A stretch of DNA of 64,000 bases from Castor canadensis (taxonomy: Eukaryota; Chordata; Mammalia; Rodentia; Castoridae), in contig NC_133394.1 in the NCBI RefSeq assembly GCF_047511655.1, positions 111,808,343 to 111,872,342 on the forward strand. The letters are read 5' to 3'. How positions within the stretch are numbered: the first letter of the stretch is position 1; every line of letters begins with the position of its first letter. This document shows, piece by piece, positions 1 to 12,305 of the stretch. A program made the translations under genes and the position numbers. The notes beneath the pieces are model-generated. The model did no database searches, had not been told where the DNA came from, and was given only the letters and a program-made list of their open reading frames with translations.

Positions 1-3000
1 GTCTTTAAAAAAATAAAGAAAAAAAAAATCATGGTGTGAACTAGAGTCACTGGTGGTTTCTCAGAAGGAACTGAAATGAAAAAAATTCTTATTGTCAATA
101 GAAATATGTTGGAAAATAAGTGAAACTTGTCTGCAAAGCTAATAATGTAATCTTAAATCACGTGGGACATGTTATTTTCTGTCAAAATCCTCCTACCAAG
201 TTATAGTTTTAGTCTTAATGCTTGGTCAGACATCATCTCCAATGAACATACCAGGTCGAAGAGCAACATTCATGCACTGCAGAAGGGCATCAGCAGCATT
301 GGTGCAGGCCTCAATGCCTCTTGAAGAAGCAAGATCCCCTTCCTGAAGGGCCTTTATATGACCTTTGGCCAAGTCCATGTGATTCTGGAATACAGTCACA
401 CACACCACTTGCGAATAGAATCTTGGGAAATTTAAGGGAAATGTTACTCAATCTTAAGACTAGGTCTTTGGATTATTTTAGGTCCTGCTTCCATAAGGAA
501 ATTAGAAAATGTTTACAAATGAGTTTTAAGTTTTATATAATACCACTAGTTTGTTTGTATGGGTAATTTATAAAAAAATACTTACCACAAGAAACTCTAT
601 CTCTGACAGGAGTTTTACATTGTTAGTGTTACTAAGATGAATTAGGTGGTTGCTTTCAGATATCTGATCCATTTGTTCTTTCACACTCTGGAGCATTTCC
701 TCATAACTGCTCAGTTTCAATTCAATCTGATCCACCTCTTTGAGAGCCTCATCCAGCAATTTCATCAGGATGTTTACCTGCTTTTCAGAGGCCATGATTG
801 ACTGAATGTTGGCCTAAAAGTGAAAGACAAAAGTAACATTTCATGTTGTTTATATGAAAGAAGAATAAAGATAAAATGTTTTCAAATCTCTCTGAAAGCA
901 GAGTAACAAAGATTGATATACACCTACACATCTGCTTTAGTTTACCACTTTATGTTTCACTCTTTATTTTTCTACACTCAGCCAGTTTATTTGTTTCTTT
1001 CTTTCTTTTTTTTTGGTGGGACTGGGGTTTGAACTCATGTTTCACTTTTTACACAGTATTTCATGAAGGTACACCTGCCTCTATATAAAGGTTAGGGACC
1101 ATGCCTCAGTATCCTATATTTCCAGACTACATAAGTACAGTTCTGCCCCAGAGTTCAGTAAAGGCACAGTCTCATTTCTGTAATTTTAGGGGAATTAGGC
1201 TATGTCATCTCTAACATTTCTCTTCCTAGCTACAGAAATGTTCTATACTTCTTAATATCCATGTAGAACCCTAAATAAAAACACAATTGCTTATATAAAA
1301 TTTCAGTTGGGAAGGTAGCAGTGCTCTACCATTCTTTGAAGGAAATATGGAACTAATCTTTAGCTGCAGTGTGACTGGTACTAACAGGATGTGGACGAAC
1401 ATATGGACAAAAGATAGCTCTATCATCTTTTTTTCTTTCTCTTTCATTTGTAACTATGATTTTCCCCTGAGAAAAGCAGTTATAAACTACCACTCCCTTA
1501 TCACTGTTTTCTAAATGTTCTACCTATTGATTTTAAGTTCTCTGGAGTAAGGAAGTTGCCAAATTTAAAACTGAGCTGCAAAGTAATGTGATGACTTGGA
1601 ACACATATGCAATATTAATTAGAAAAGAAAATATAAATCACTAAACCATATTAAGGCAAGAAACACAGGTATGGTGAAAAACTTTTATTACATGATGCTG
1701 CAATTTCACGGTATTTTATATATTAGTCACAAAAATTCAACCGTAAGTGCAGCCAAACTCTTAAGAGTCAGCAGGGCTCAGAATCTGTAACACTCTGGGG
1801 TTTGAATCTGCCCAGGACAATTTTCACTTCACTATCTTGAAATCTCTTTTAGGCTATGCTTCCAGTGAGCTTTGAAAGCTTCTAAGATTGGACTACTTAT
1901 TAATCTCTCTGGGCATGAGTTAGACTCTGTGACTTCTGCAACTTTCATGTATAAAGCATCCAAACTTTTAAGTTTTTAACTTTTTCCTTATTCTTAAAAT
2001 GTTTTTATTCTCTGAAGAGTTTCTTAAATGTTCACCTTTTCTTAAAAACAAAACAAAAAAACCTCTGATTTGTTTCATATTATTCTCACGTAAGTAGTGC
2101 TGATATTTAGATTACAGTCTCAAAAACTGTGCATACAAATTCAAAGGCTCTATTCTGAAACCATTTTACTAGACAAATCCAAGATCATATTTCGCTGGCT
2201 CTATCGTTTTCACCACATTTATTCTATGCCCTTTTGGTACATGATTCACTTATTTCAGATTCATTTCTCTCATTTCAATTTTTGCTTTTTTTTTTTTTCA
2301 AACCATAAAATCGGTATTCTTTGGCACTGAAGTATTCTAAAGTGTTTCAGAGGCTGTGAATCAATCCCTAAGATAGTTTCTGGTTGGCTATATTTTTCCT
2401 TCCCTTATTTCAGATCAAGGAAATACCAAACTCCAAAACTACCAATCACCTTCACTGGCTTAATGGGAATGGTTCTGCCTTTCGAAAAAGAAGAATGAAA
2501 GACTGATGGCAGCTGGTAATGTACTTATAGATAAAGACAGCAATAATCACACTATAAAGGCTGAAGTGCTAAGGCAGCAAAATATGAGCATCACCAGCCC
2601 TCTTTGCTATACATCACTTATTTGTAGATTACAAGAGAGTCTTACCCCATCTAGCACCTGCAGCTCTCGGGACAACTTTTCTGCAAAGGCCTCAGCATTT
2701 GAGATCGCATATTCACAGCCTTCCATCATTATTTCAATATCCTGCTCTTCCCTTGCATTTAACTCTTGGTACTCATCTACCGCTTCTTCATCTCCCCCTG
2801 TCACGCTCTGATTTTCTCCACTTGGAACAGATTCTTAAAAAAGGTAAAAATTCAAAATAACATAGTCAAAAAGTGGGAAAGACATAGTACATATAGCTAG
2901 GTAAAATCAGTTACAAGCAGAGTCAAGTTTAGCTGCTAAAAAATTGGAAAGAATGATTCAAAATATATGAAAAAGCCCTCAAATCTTATTTTTATAAAGA

Positions 3001-6000
3001 ATTGTTTGTTAATGAAATAAGGTCCTAAAAATAGCAAACAAAAAGCATGCAGTCTAATACACTGATTAACATAAATGTTAAAGTAGGCTTTAGTCACAAT
3101 TTCTCAAATTAATCTAAAATACAAATCCAAAAAAATGAGGAAATGAACCTAATTTTTTTTCCCTACCTGAGGTGGCTACTGCTCTAAAGAAAATAATGAT
3201 TATTAATTCAGAAAGAAAACAATTTGCTTTCCTTTTTTCTCAAGGTAATGTTTTTACTTTACTGTTTTCATCTTTGTTATATTTTGGGTTTTTTTCTTTT
3301 AAATAACTCTTAATTGAAACAAGATGCAGCTATAATCCACAATTTATTTTTGACATTAAATATGAACTAAAATTTAAATTAAAATATTAAATAAACTTTA
3401 TTTTTACTAAAAATTTTTACATGAATGGATACAATAGCTAAAAACGAGCTCTGGAAACTTTCTCAGTAACTCTAAGAAGAGCAACAACATGGTGGCTTCA
3501 AATTACAAAAATGTAAATGGTCTTTATGCTTCATAACAAACGACCAAGAGGTCAAGCCTGAAGTATTTTCTAGATCAATGTTTCAGTTCATTTTTTCGGG
3601 AATAATACACTTAGCATGTACGCATCTTATAGAAAGCTTCAGGTTAGCAGAGGTAAAATGAAAGAAAGAAACCCCCCAAGAGATAATTTTACAACTCTAA
3701 ATAAAAGTTACTTATTTTCTAGAGTTAATGGGACATGATTGAAATCATAAATTCTGGATGCTTTAGTATTTATGATTTTATGTGAAAATTAATATTTATA
3801 CTCAGCATGACTTGAAACATATTCATCATTAATCCAGAACAAGTCAGTGAATTCAAAGTAAAAAAGAGATTACTCTGAAGGATGATAATTAATGAGGTAG
3901 ATTTAGTTACATCCCAGAAAAAAAAGGTAAGGACTAAAATTTTTGGTGCAGGCAATTACAATAACAAAATATAAATACATTTTTTAGAGAGGCAATACCA
4001 TGCTCCATGTCCTATGAATGAGGCCATTTTCAGTTTGCCATGGAAATGTTCAATTGCCCAGTGTGACTGCTTATCAGCCACTAGAGGGCAGGGACTCCTG
4101 AAATCATTCTGCACAGCTCTAGTACATAGTAAACACTTCAAATAAATATATATTTTAATGATCATAACTGCTTCAGAAGTGTTTTCTCTCCCTTGAAAGA
4201 GTCCTTTGAAAGCCAATAATGAATGCCACCATTAGTTTTACTACAACATGGATTTTGCAATAAATTTATCCTTATACACAACTTCATAAAATATACAACC
4301 AATAGTACATTAACAATGGCAAGTAATAAAAACATGGAATGGAATAAGAAGAAAAGGTGTTACGCACCTTCTGTAACTTTAGGCAGTTCTGGAGAGTAAA
4401 AAGGTATGAAAAAAGCAGAGGAAAGTAAGCACAGAATATTAGCTGGGTAGAAATACAGATATAAATTTTTTAAATACTACCCACATCTCATCTGAACCTC
4501 ATGTTACATTAATTTCAAAAGACACCACAAAAGAAAGTACAAAATGGAAAGAAAGGTTCATAAGAAGCTTTTTCCAGGGTTCATTTTTCTTATTCATTTC
4601 TAATAGTGACTAAAAGTATATTTATTGTTCTATTTTCTTTGAGAAACAGTACTGACTAGTTCTTGGAGGCAAAAACTGGAAAACAAGATAATTTCCTGGG
4701 GATTATTTTTAGGTCAGTTGTGACTCATGCATTTAGAGTAGTTATTTTCACTCAAGGACCAAAGTTTTATCCGGACACTCCCCCACAAAGGATTAGTCAC
4801 AAAACACTGTTGTGAAGGACGAAGCTTGAGGCATGTAAAAAGACACATGAGATAGCAGTACAGGCAGGCATTTAAGGATTCAAGTCAGAAATCGTTTAGA
4901 AACCTGGCACAAGTAAAAGAATGAAAAAGGTCAACAAAAATGTCACTCTACTTCAACCATTAACAAGTTCCTGGTTTTAAAAACCTTATTCTGTTGAAAA
5001 GCCCCACTTATTTAACTCAAACATTCAGCTGTCATCGATACAAGCTACCAATGTCACCACGCTAGCCTTAATAATCAGAAGAGTCTAAACTTACTTGGAT
5101 GATTACTTAGCTCTTAAAAGGAGGTAGTAATAATTTTTTATTTGTTATCTGATGACATCCAAGGCCTAGAGACATTTGTTTTTAAGGGAATAAATGGCTG
5201 TGATGTCAAGGACCACTAAAACAAGTTTTTAGACATTAATAATGTGATCCCCTGAACACTAAACCAAAGCAATGGCTATTGATCTGTAGAAAGTGATCTT
5301 CAAAACGAGATCCTTAAGAATATTCTTGGTACTTTAAAAACTGATCTCAATTAGAGTTCATGTTCATAAACATGAAAAATGTCTACATTTTTGTTTTGTG
5401 GAAAATTAAATACTTAAAAAAAAAAAGACATCATTCTCAAAGACAGCAATACTCTTCTCATTGCTTTTGGTAATATTTCTTAATGAGGTAGACCAGAATA
5501 TATATTTTTCTATATGGCTCTCCTAATGAAATATATTGGTTTAAAATATGTATTAGCTAATAAAATACATCTGGGAATACATGTTTGAAGACAGAAATGT
5601 TCTATCCTGAAATGGTAAAAATAAGTAAGAGCTATTCAAAGTAAAATAATCCAAAACTGAAGGCAAGAAAAATTACCATAAAGTTCTCAACACACTCAAG
5701 TGCCAGAACACTGGGGACTACTGTTGGTGAGAAGCCCAGTTCCTCTGGGGGAAGGAGCACAGGGTCTAACAGATGTGACTTGCTTCTGCCAGTTCCAGGC
5801 ACCAAGGCTAAAGCCAGAAGCAAGCTCACCAATTAAGTGCTGGGAAAGAACACCACATTCAAGGAGAGGAAAGTTGATGGTCAAATAAAAAAAGGAGTAA
5901 GCAAAACAAAACAGAGACAGAGGCAAGTAACTAACTGAAGAGTTTGCTTCAAGCTAAGTATAAAATTGTTGAATATTGGCAATTTCAGATATTTCAACCT

Positions 6001-9000
6001 TTTTGAAAGAATCTAGAGGCTTTTATTGTTTAATGCTGACCTATAACTTAGGACAAATTGAATCTTTCTGTGTATTATATAACTTAGAACACATCTAAGT
6101 TTTTGGGGGGGTTTTTTGGTGGTTTGAACTCAAGGCCTAACACTTGCTAGACAGGCACTCTACCACTTTACCTACTCTGCCAGTCCTTTTTTGTGTAGAG
6201 TATTGAGATAGGGTCTCATGAACTATTTGCCCTGGCTGGCTTCAAAACTCTTGCATAGCTAGGATTATAGGCATGAGCTACCGCTTCAAGTTTTGTTTTG
6301 CTTTCTTTTTTCAAATGAAGAGCAACAACTCGATTTACCTGCATATTAGCTTATACTGTGGGTGTGGGTGTCTGTTTTAGCAGTATTGGGGTTTGAATTC
6401 AGGGCTTCGTGCTTGCTTAGCAGGTACTCTACCACTTGAGTCACATGACACGCACATGACACGCACATGACACCATGCTCAGTTTTTTCCCCTTGATGGA
6501 GTCTCGCAATTTTTTTTTTGCCTGGGTTGACCTGGAACCTTGATCTTCCAGATCTCAGTCTCCCAAGACACTAGGATTACAAGCATAAGCCTACTAGCAC
6601 CCAATTCATAGTACCATTCTTGAAGATAGATGTATCAAAAATTTCTAATTAAGCTCATGTCTAATGATTTTATGCTGATAATACAACAGTAATAGCTAAC
6701 ATTTGTTAGCTATATTTTATATTACTGGCACTGCCTCATTATGTTTATATACTGAGAAATTTAATTCCTCATAAAACTTAAGAGGTACATACTATCTCTA
6801 GTTCTGAGATAAGGGAAACAAAAGAACAGAAATTAAGTAACTATGTGAAGTCAAATAGTTAATAGGTGGCAAAGCCAAAATCTGAACTCAAGCAGTGTAA
6901 CTCCAGAGTTGTGTTCTTAAGTTACCTATACACTCTGTACAAAATTACTGCTATAAGGATATTCATCACAGATCTGTTTAAAATAAAGGAAGTTGGAAAA
7001 TTAAAAATAAATGATTAAATAAATTATGGCATATCCATATAATGGAATACTATGGTGCTATTAAAAATAATGGCAGGGTAAGTATATAATGTAAAAAAAG
7101 TTCGTGATATATTACATGAAAAAGTATGTTAGAAAACAGAATGTAAATTTATTAAAAAGCATTTAAATATACGTAGGTTTATAAGTATTTGTATTTATTT
7201 TATTTGATGTATGTCTGTCCTACAATGAACAAGTATCATTTCTTCAATAAGAAAATACATTAAATTCCTTTTATGAAATACAGTAAACGAATATGCTAGT
7301 TACTATGAGTAATGTCAAATTATATATTCACTCAAAGATGCACTTGATTTTACATACATAAACATGTATGTAAAATCACATATATACCTTTACATATATA
7401 TACCTTTTTAGTTAATTTTACCTTCCAAGAGCTGAGCGCTAACATTGACAAAATCAATTTTCTTCCGGAGGTATCGCTGATTCAACTTCCAAATGCATGA
7501 GATAAATGCATTCTTTTCAGCAGTGCTGCTGGCAACCCATTTATATATTTTTTCAAAATGTAAATCAAACTCAGGATTTTCCTGAAATAAAAACATATGA
7601 AAGATATTGTTTAATCAGATTATGGTTCATTGTTAATGAAAAATCTTTTTTTAAAGAATTGAGGCTATTCATTGGGAAAAAAGATCATTTAAAGCCAGCT
7701 AAATGACTTGGAGTGAAAGCTTCATAGAATTCTATTTATAGCAAAACCTTTGCCACCTAAAGAAACTGGATGAAAAACAACACTATTTTTTTCCTATGCC
7801 CTTTAAGTCTGAGTAAAAGTGTAGGCTGTCACCTAGTGGCTTTATTGCTCAGCTTCCTTAGTAACATGGCAATGGTTCTTCAGTTTGGTTCTTTTTTTTT
7901 TTTTTTTGTACTCAGGGCCTGTGCATAGGAGGCATAGCCTCTAGTTTCGATGATGCAGACCTATTTTTTCTTTTTAAATTGCCCATGACATTTTAGAGTT
8001 ACATCTTTTTTTTGATAATGTGTTATTATTTGTAACTGGTAAGGAATATCAGTTTAATTATAACATATGAGAAAAAAATATAATCTACACACTGGTATAC
8101 TTTTCAAGAACAAATGAGGTCAAAAGCAGGGGCTGCTCCTAATTGTTTTCTGTTTTGAAAATACAGAATTATTTCAGGTGACTCAAAAGCCAACTCTGTG
8201 GTTAGCCTTCAGGTTCTTTCAAGTGACAAAGAAATCAAACCAATCTGAAAGAATCCCACTATGCTTACTACATGTCTCTTAAATCACGTAAGAGAATAAT
8301 TGCATGTGAGGCTTCTATTTCTTCCTTGACTATATAACTACTTGAGCATTAGATAGAAAACGAAAACAGATGAATGCATACTTTCCTTCACTTCCAAAAT
8401 TAAAAAAAATAGGCTCAAATTCTCTACAGGGTAGATGGATAATAATTTAATATTATATTCATTTAATGCAATTATTTAGGGGGAACAAAATGTGAGTGCA
8501 GACCTTAGAGGTAAGGGAAATTTTTTAGGCTTCTATTTGATGAGTTGGGATATTTTAGATATCAGAACTTAACCTTCAGTATGACCAGTGGCCTAGAACT
8601 ACTAATTAGTTCAACTTACAGCTTAATTAACAGAATTTAAGTGATAAAGGAATTGAAAACCTGAATTACAATGAAAAGGTAATTACTTTATTACTCATAA
8701 AAATATCTAAGATTATTGGCAACTAACATGAAACTTGATGGGAAATGATTTCTTCCCTGGGAATACTTCCCATAATGCCATAAAAGAGCTGAGTGCTCCA
8801 GTGGCAACATTCACACAAATCAATGTGTGATACTAAATGGCTAATGTCAGTCCATGTATAAAAATTTTATATTTTATATCCGCATATAGTATACACACAC
8901 CAAGGTGCTTACACAAAATGAAAAAAATCCATTAAGCAAGTCAGCAAGCAGGCGTCAGCTTGGAGAAAGCATTCAAATAAGCATTCAGCAATGTTAGTGA

Positions 9001-12000
9001 GTTACGCAAGGCACCAGGGTCATGAAAAAACTAGTGAAGAGAAAAAGTCTTTTTAACCAAAGTGCATTTCTAATAAGCTCTTAATGTATTTTCTCTTAGA
9101 CAGAAATCTGCCAAAAATATCTTTATTCAGTTACCCCCATAGTAATCATCATATTCACCATCATTTTGTACTTGGGTTTAAACTCAGGGCCTCATACTTG
9201 CTAGGTAGAAACTCTACCACTTGAACCACACCTCCAGGCCATTTTTGCTTTAGCTATTTTTCAGGAAGGGTCTTGCATTTTTGCCTGGAACCTGCTACAG
9301 ACTACACTACTCACACAGCTGGGATCACAGGTGCTTGTTACCTGCCCAGCTTATTGTCTGAGATGGGGTGTTGATAACTTTTTTCCTGGGCTAGTCTTAA
9401 ACTTTGATCCTCTCAATTTCTGCTTCCCACACAGCTAGGATTATAGGAGAGACTCATCACATTTGACCATAAAAGAAAGTATCTACTAATTTTCTTTCCA
9501 ATCTCCTTCCCTTTCTTCTTCCTTCCCCCCTCTCTCCTTCCCTTCCTTTTTCAGCATTTTTCAAACTGTTTCCACATTCTACATTTTTCTAAAAACTGGG
9601 TGTGCCTTACAAAGAAAGCAAAGGCCTACTTTAACTAAAATACTTGAAGAAAAAGCATTATCTGCATTTGGAAGAAATCTGAATCATACAGAGAAGCAGA
9701 GTTCTCCTAAAATTGTTTTGCTTTTTTTTCTTCGTACTTGATTCAACTACCTGGCATTTTGTTCAGCTTTTTGATCCTCAGAGATTAACGCCAAGGTAAG
9801 AGTAAGACCAGAATTTTAACTCACCAGAGTGCTTTATGAATGTCTTTTTGTTTTGTTTTTTTACTTCTTTGTGTCTTTTTAATAAATGTGTGAGACTTAC
9901 AGAGTTAAAGTGCACCTGGAGTTACATTAGGGTAAGCCTTGCTGTTAGTCCAACAGCAGCACAAGTGGACATGGTGAAAGTATTCTCTAGTGTTCTGGAC
10001 ATGCTTTTGGACTACAGAGGAAGATGAGGGGCAAGGCTAGAGAGGAGGAGGAGGAGGGGAAGCACCTAACTTACTCAGAGGAGCTCTACTTGATTTCTTT
10101 GGAAGCAGGGAATTGCTGTGAAAAGCCTCAAACTGCCAGGATGTATAGGTGGTCCTTTAATGTGATTATTACATTATTCAACTTCCTTGGAGTTTGAATT
10201 TAGCTTAAGTATAAAGTATAAGGTTTATATCTTTATCAATCTCATTATTTAAACTCCTCAAAATTCCACTCTCACATCCTTTACTTGAACCACAAATGTG
10301 AAAGCTGCAGCTCTGAAAGTCCAGCATGGCTGCCTCAGCCAATGACTCCATATTAGCTCATAAAGACTAACTAAGGAGATCACTTTGGCTGTAGTATACA
10401 CAATCTTGAACCAGATTTTATCAAAACAATGAAGATTAAAAGGAGTCACATATTACTTTAAAATCCATATTAATTTATACCAAAATAAATACATAGTCAA
10501 GGTAACATCGCTCTAGCTTATATAGCTTATGCATAAACATAACTGTACTTTTAAAAAAGCAGAAAGAATGAAAAAACATACATATGTAATTATTTTTAGC
10601 AGTCTAAGAGTGGAAGGCCGGGTGAGGAAGTAGAAGGTTGAGTAATTTGTGTTAAGACTAATTCTCAGGTGGTAGACTGGTGGCTACAAAACAAGTTTAG
10701 GTCATCTTAGAATACATTAATGCTAAGTTATAAAATGAAAGGCACTTTCTGAACAAAGGTCAAAAATTAAGAACACATACTTTGATAGCATCTTTGGCAT
10801 CTACCACAGCAAGGTCTCGAAGGGCCCAAGCAATTTGTCTTTTGTAGAAATCTCCTTTATCAGATTTCTTGACTTTGACCACCTTCACTTGAACAGGGCG
10901 TTCAGTTGTCACTGGTGAGCAAAACACACACTTTCATTAAAAAATTATTCAGTCACTCATTCTTCATTCACTCAAATATAGCCTTCAGGTGCTTGGTTCC
11001 TGATACCAGAACAGTGTAATGTTTCATAATTAATGTCTGAGTAATGCACAGAATCCTAAAGGAAGTATTAAAATCAGACTAGAGGGTAAGAGGCACATGC
11101 CTTGAGAAGTACAGCTTCAGACCAGTTTTAATGGAAGAGTGTGAGGTAATACTAAAGAATGAGTGACATATGTAAAACCAAAGCGGCTTGAGAGAGTGTA
11201 ATGCCATTTCAAAGAATAGTTAAGTGGTTTAATAGATAGTATGTATAATAATAAGTGGATAGAAATGAAGTTACTACGAATCATAAAGGGTCTTCACCTG
11301 AGGTTGTGGAGGTTTGCTGTTAAGAAAATTTTAACTAGAAATGACATGCTCTAATTACTAGTTTCAAATAATTACTCTGGCACAGAATGGAGGATAGACT
11401 GGAAAGAATGTTAACACATTTGAAAAGTAAGTGTCTTTCCCTAAAAAGCTCTAAAAACTCCCTAAAAAATGTCATACCAAAATTGACTCATGAATAGAAA
11501 ATAAGAGTTTATAACTATTTAAGAAATTGCATTGGTAAACAAAAATCTCCCATAATCTCCCAAGCTCACCCAAAAAACACTTTTACTGGTGTCTTTTGTC
11601 AAGCTTTCAAGGAATACATAACTCCAAACATGTACAACTTTTTGTGAGAGAAAAGGGAATGCTCCCAATTTATTTTATAACTTGGTAACAAAACCAAATA
11701 AAGGCAGAGTGAAGAAGAAAATTACTACCTCATGTAACTAGTGAACATGGATGCAAAATCTTAAAAATGAACAGAATATTGGAAAAAAAAGGTATTTATA
11801 AAAGATAATACTTCATTTCATCAAATCTAGCATGTACTCTTCTCACATTAAAAATCTCTGTATCCTAGTGCAGCCAAAAATAACTCTGAAACCAGGGTTT
11901 TAACAATCAATGGAGTATCCTATCATTTAGTAATATGAAAAATAATACCACTGTACATTATAATTGAGTTACGTTATTCCAAGAAGTCAATTTATCATTT

Positions 12001-12187
12001 GCAAAACCACATACAACTATTCACCATGTTAACAAATTTAATACAATGTGAAAAACCATTTGATGAAAGTCAATATTCATTCATAATTTGAAAAAAGGGG
12101 CAGGGGGTGAGGTAGGGGATGTAGCCCAGTGTTAGAGCATTTGCCTAGCATGAGTGAGGCCCTGGGCTCAATCCCCAACAATATACA

Positions 12188-12236
<49 letters not shown>

Positions 12237-12256
12237 CTCCCCCCCCCAAAAAAAAG

Positions 12257-12305
<49 letters not shown>

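Noticed and set aside
2506..2811. 101-codon plus-strand frame over EXOC1 exon 5
   Set aside because: It is a shadow frame opposite a genuine, conserved coding exon.
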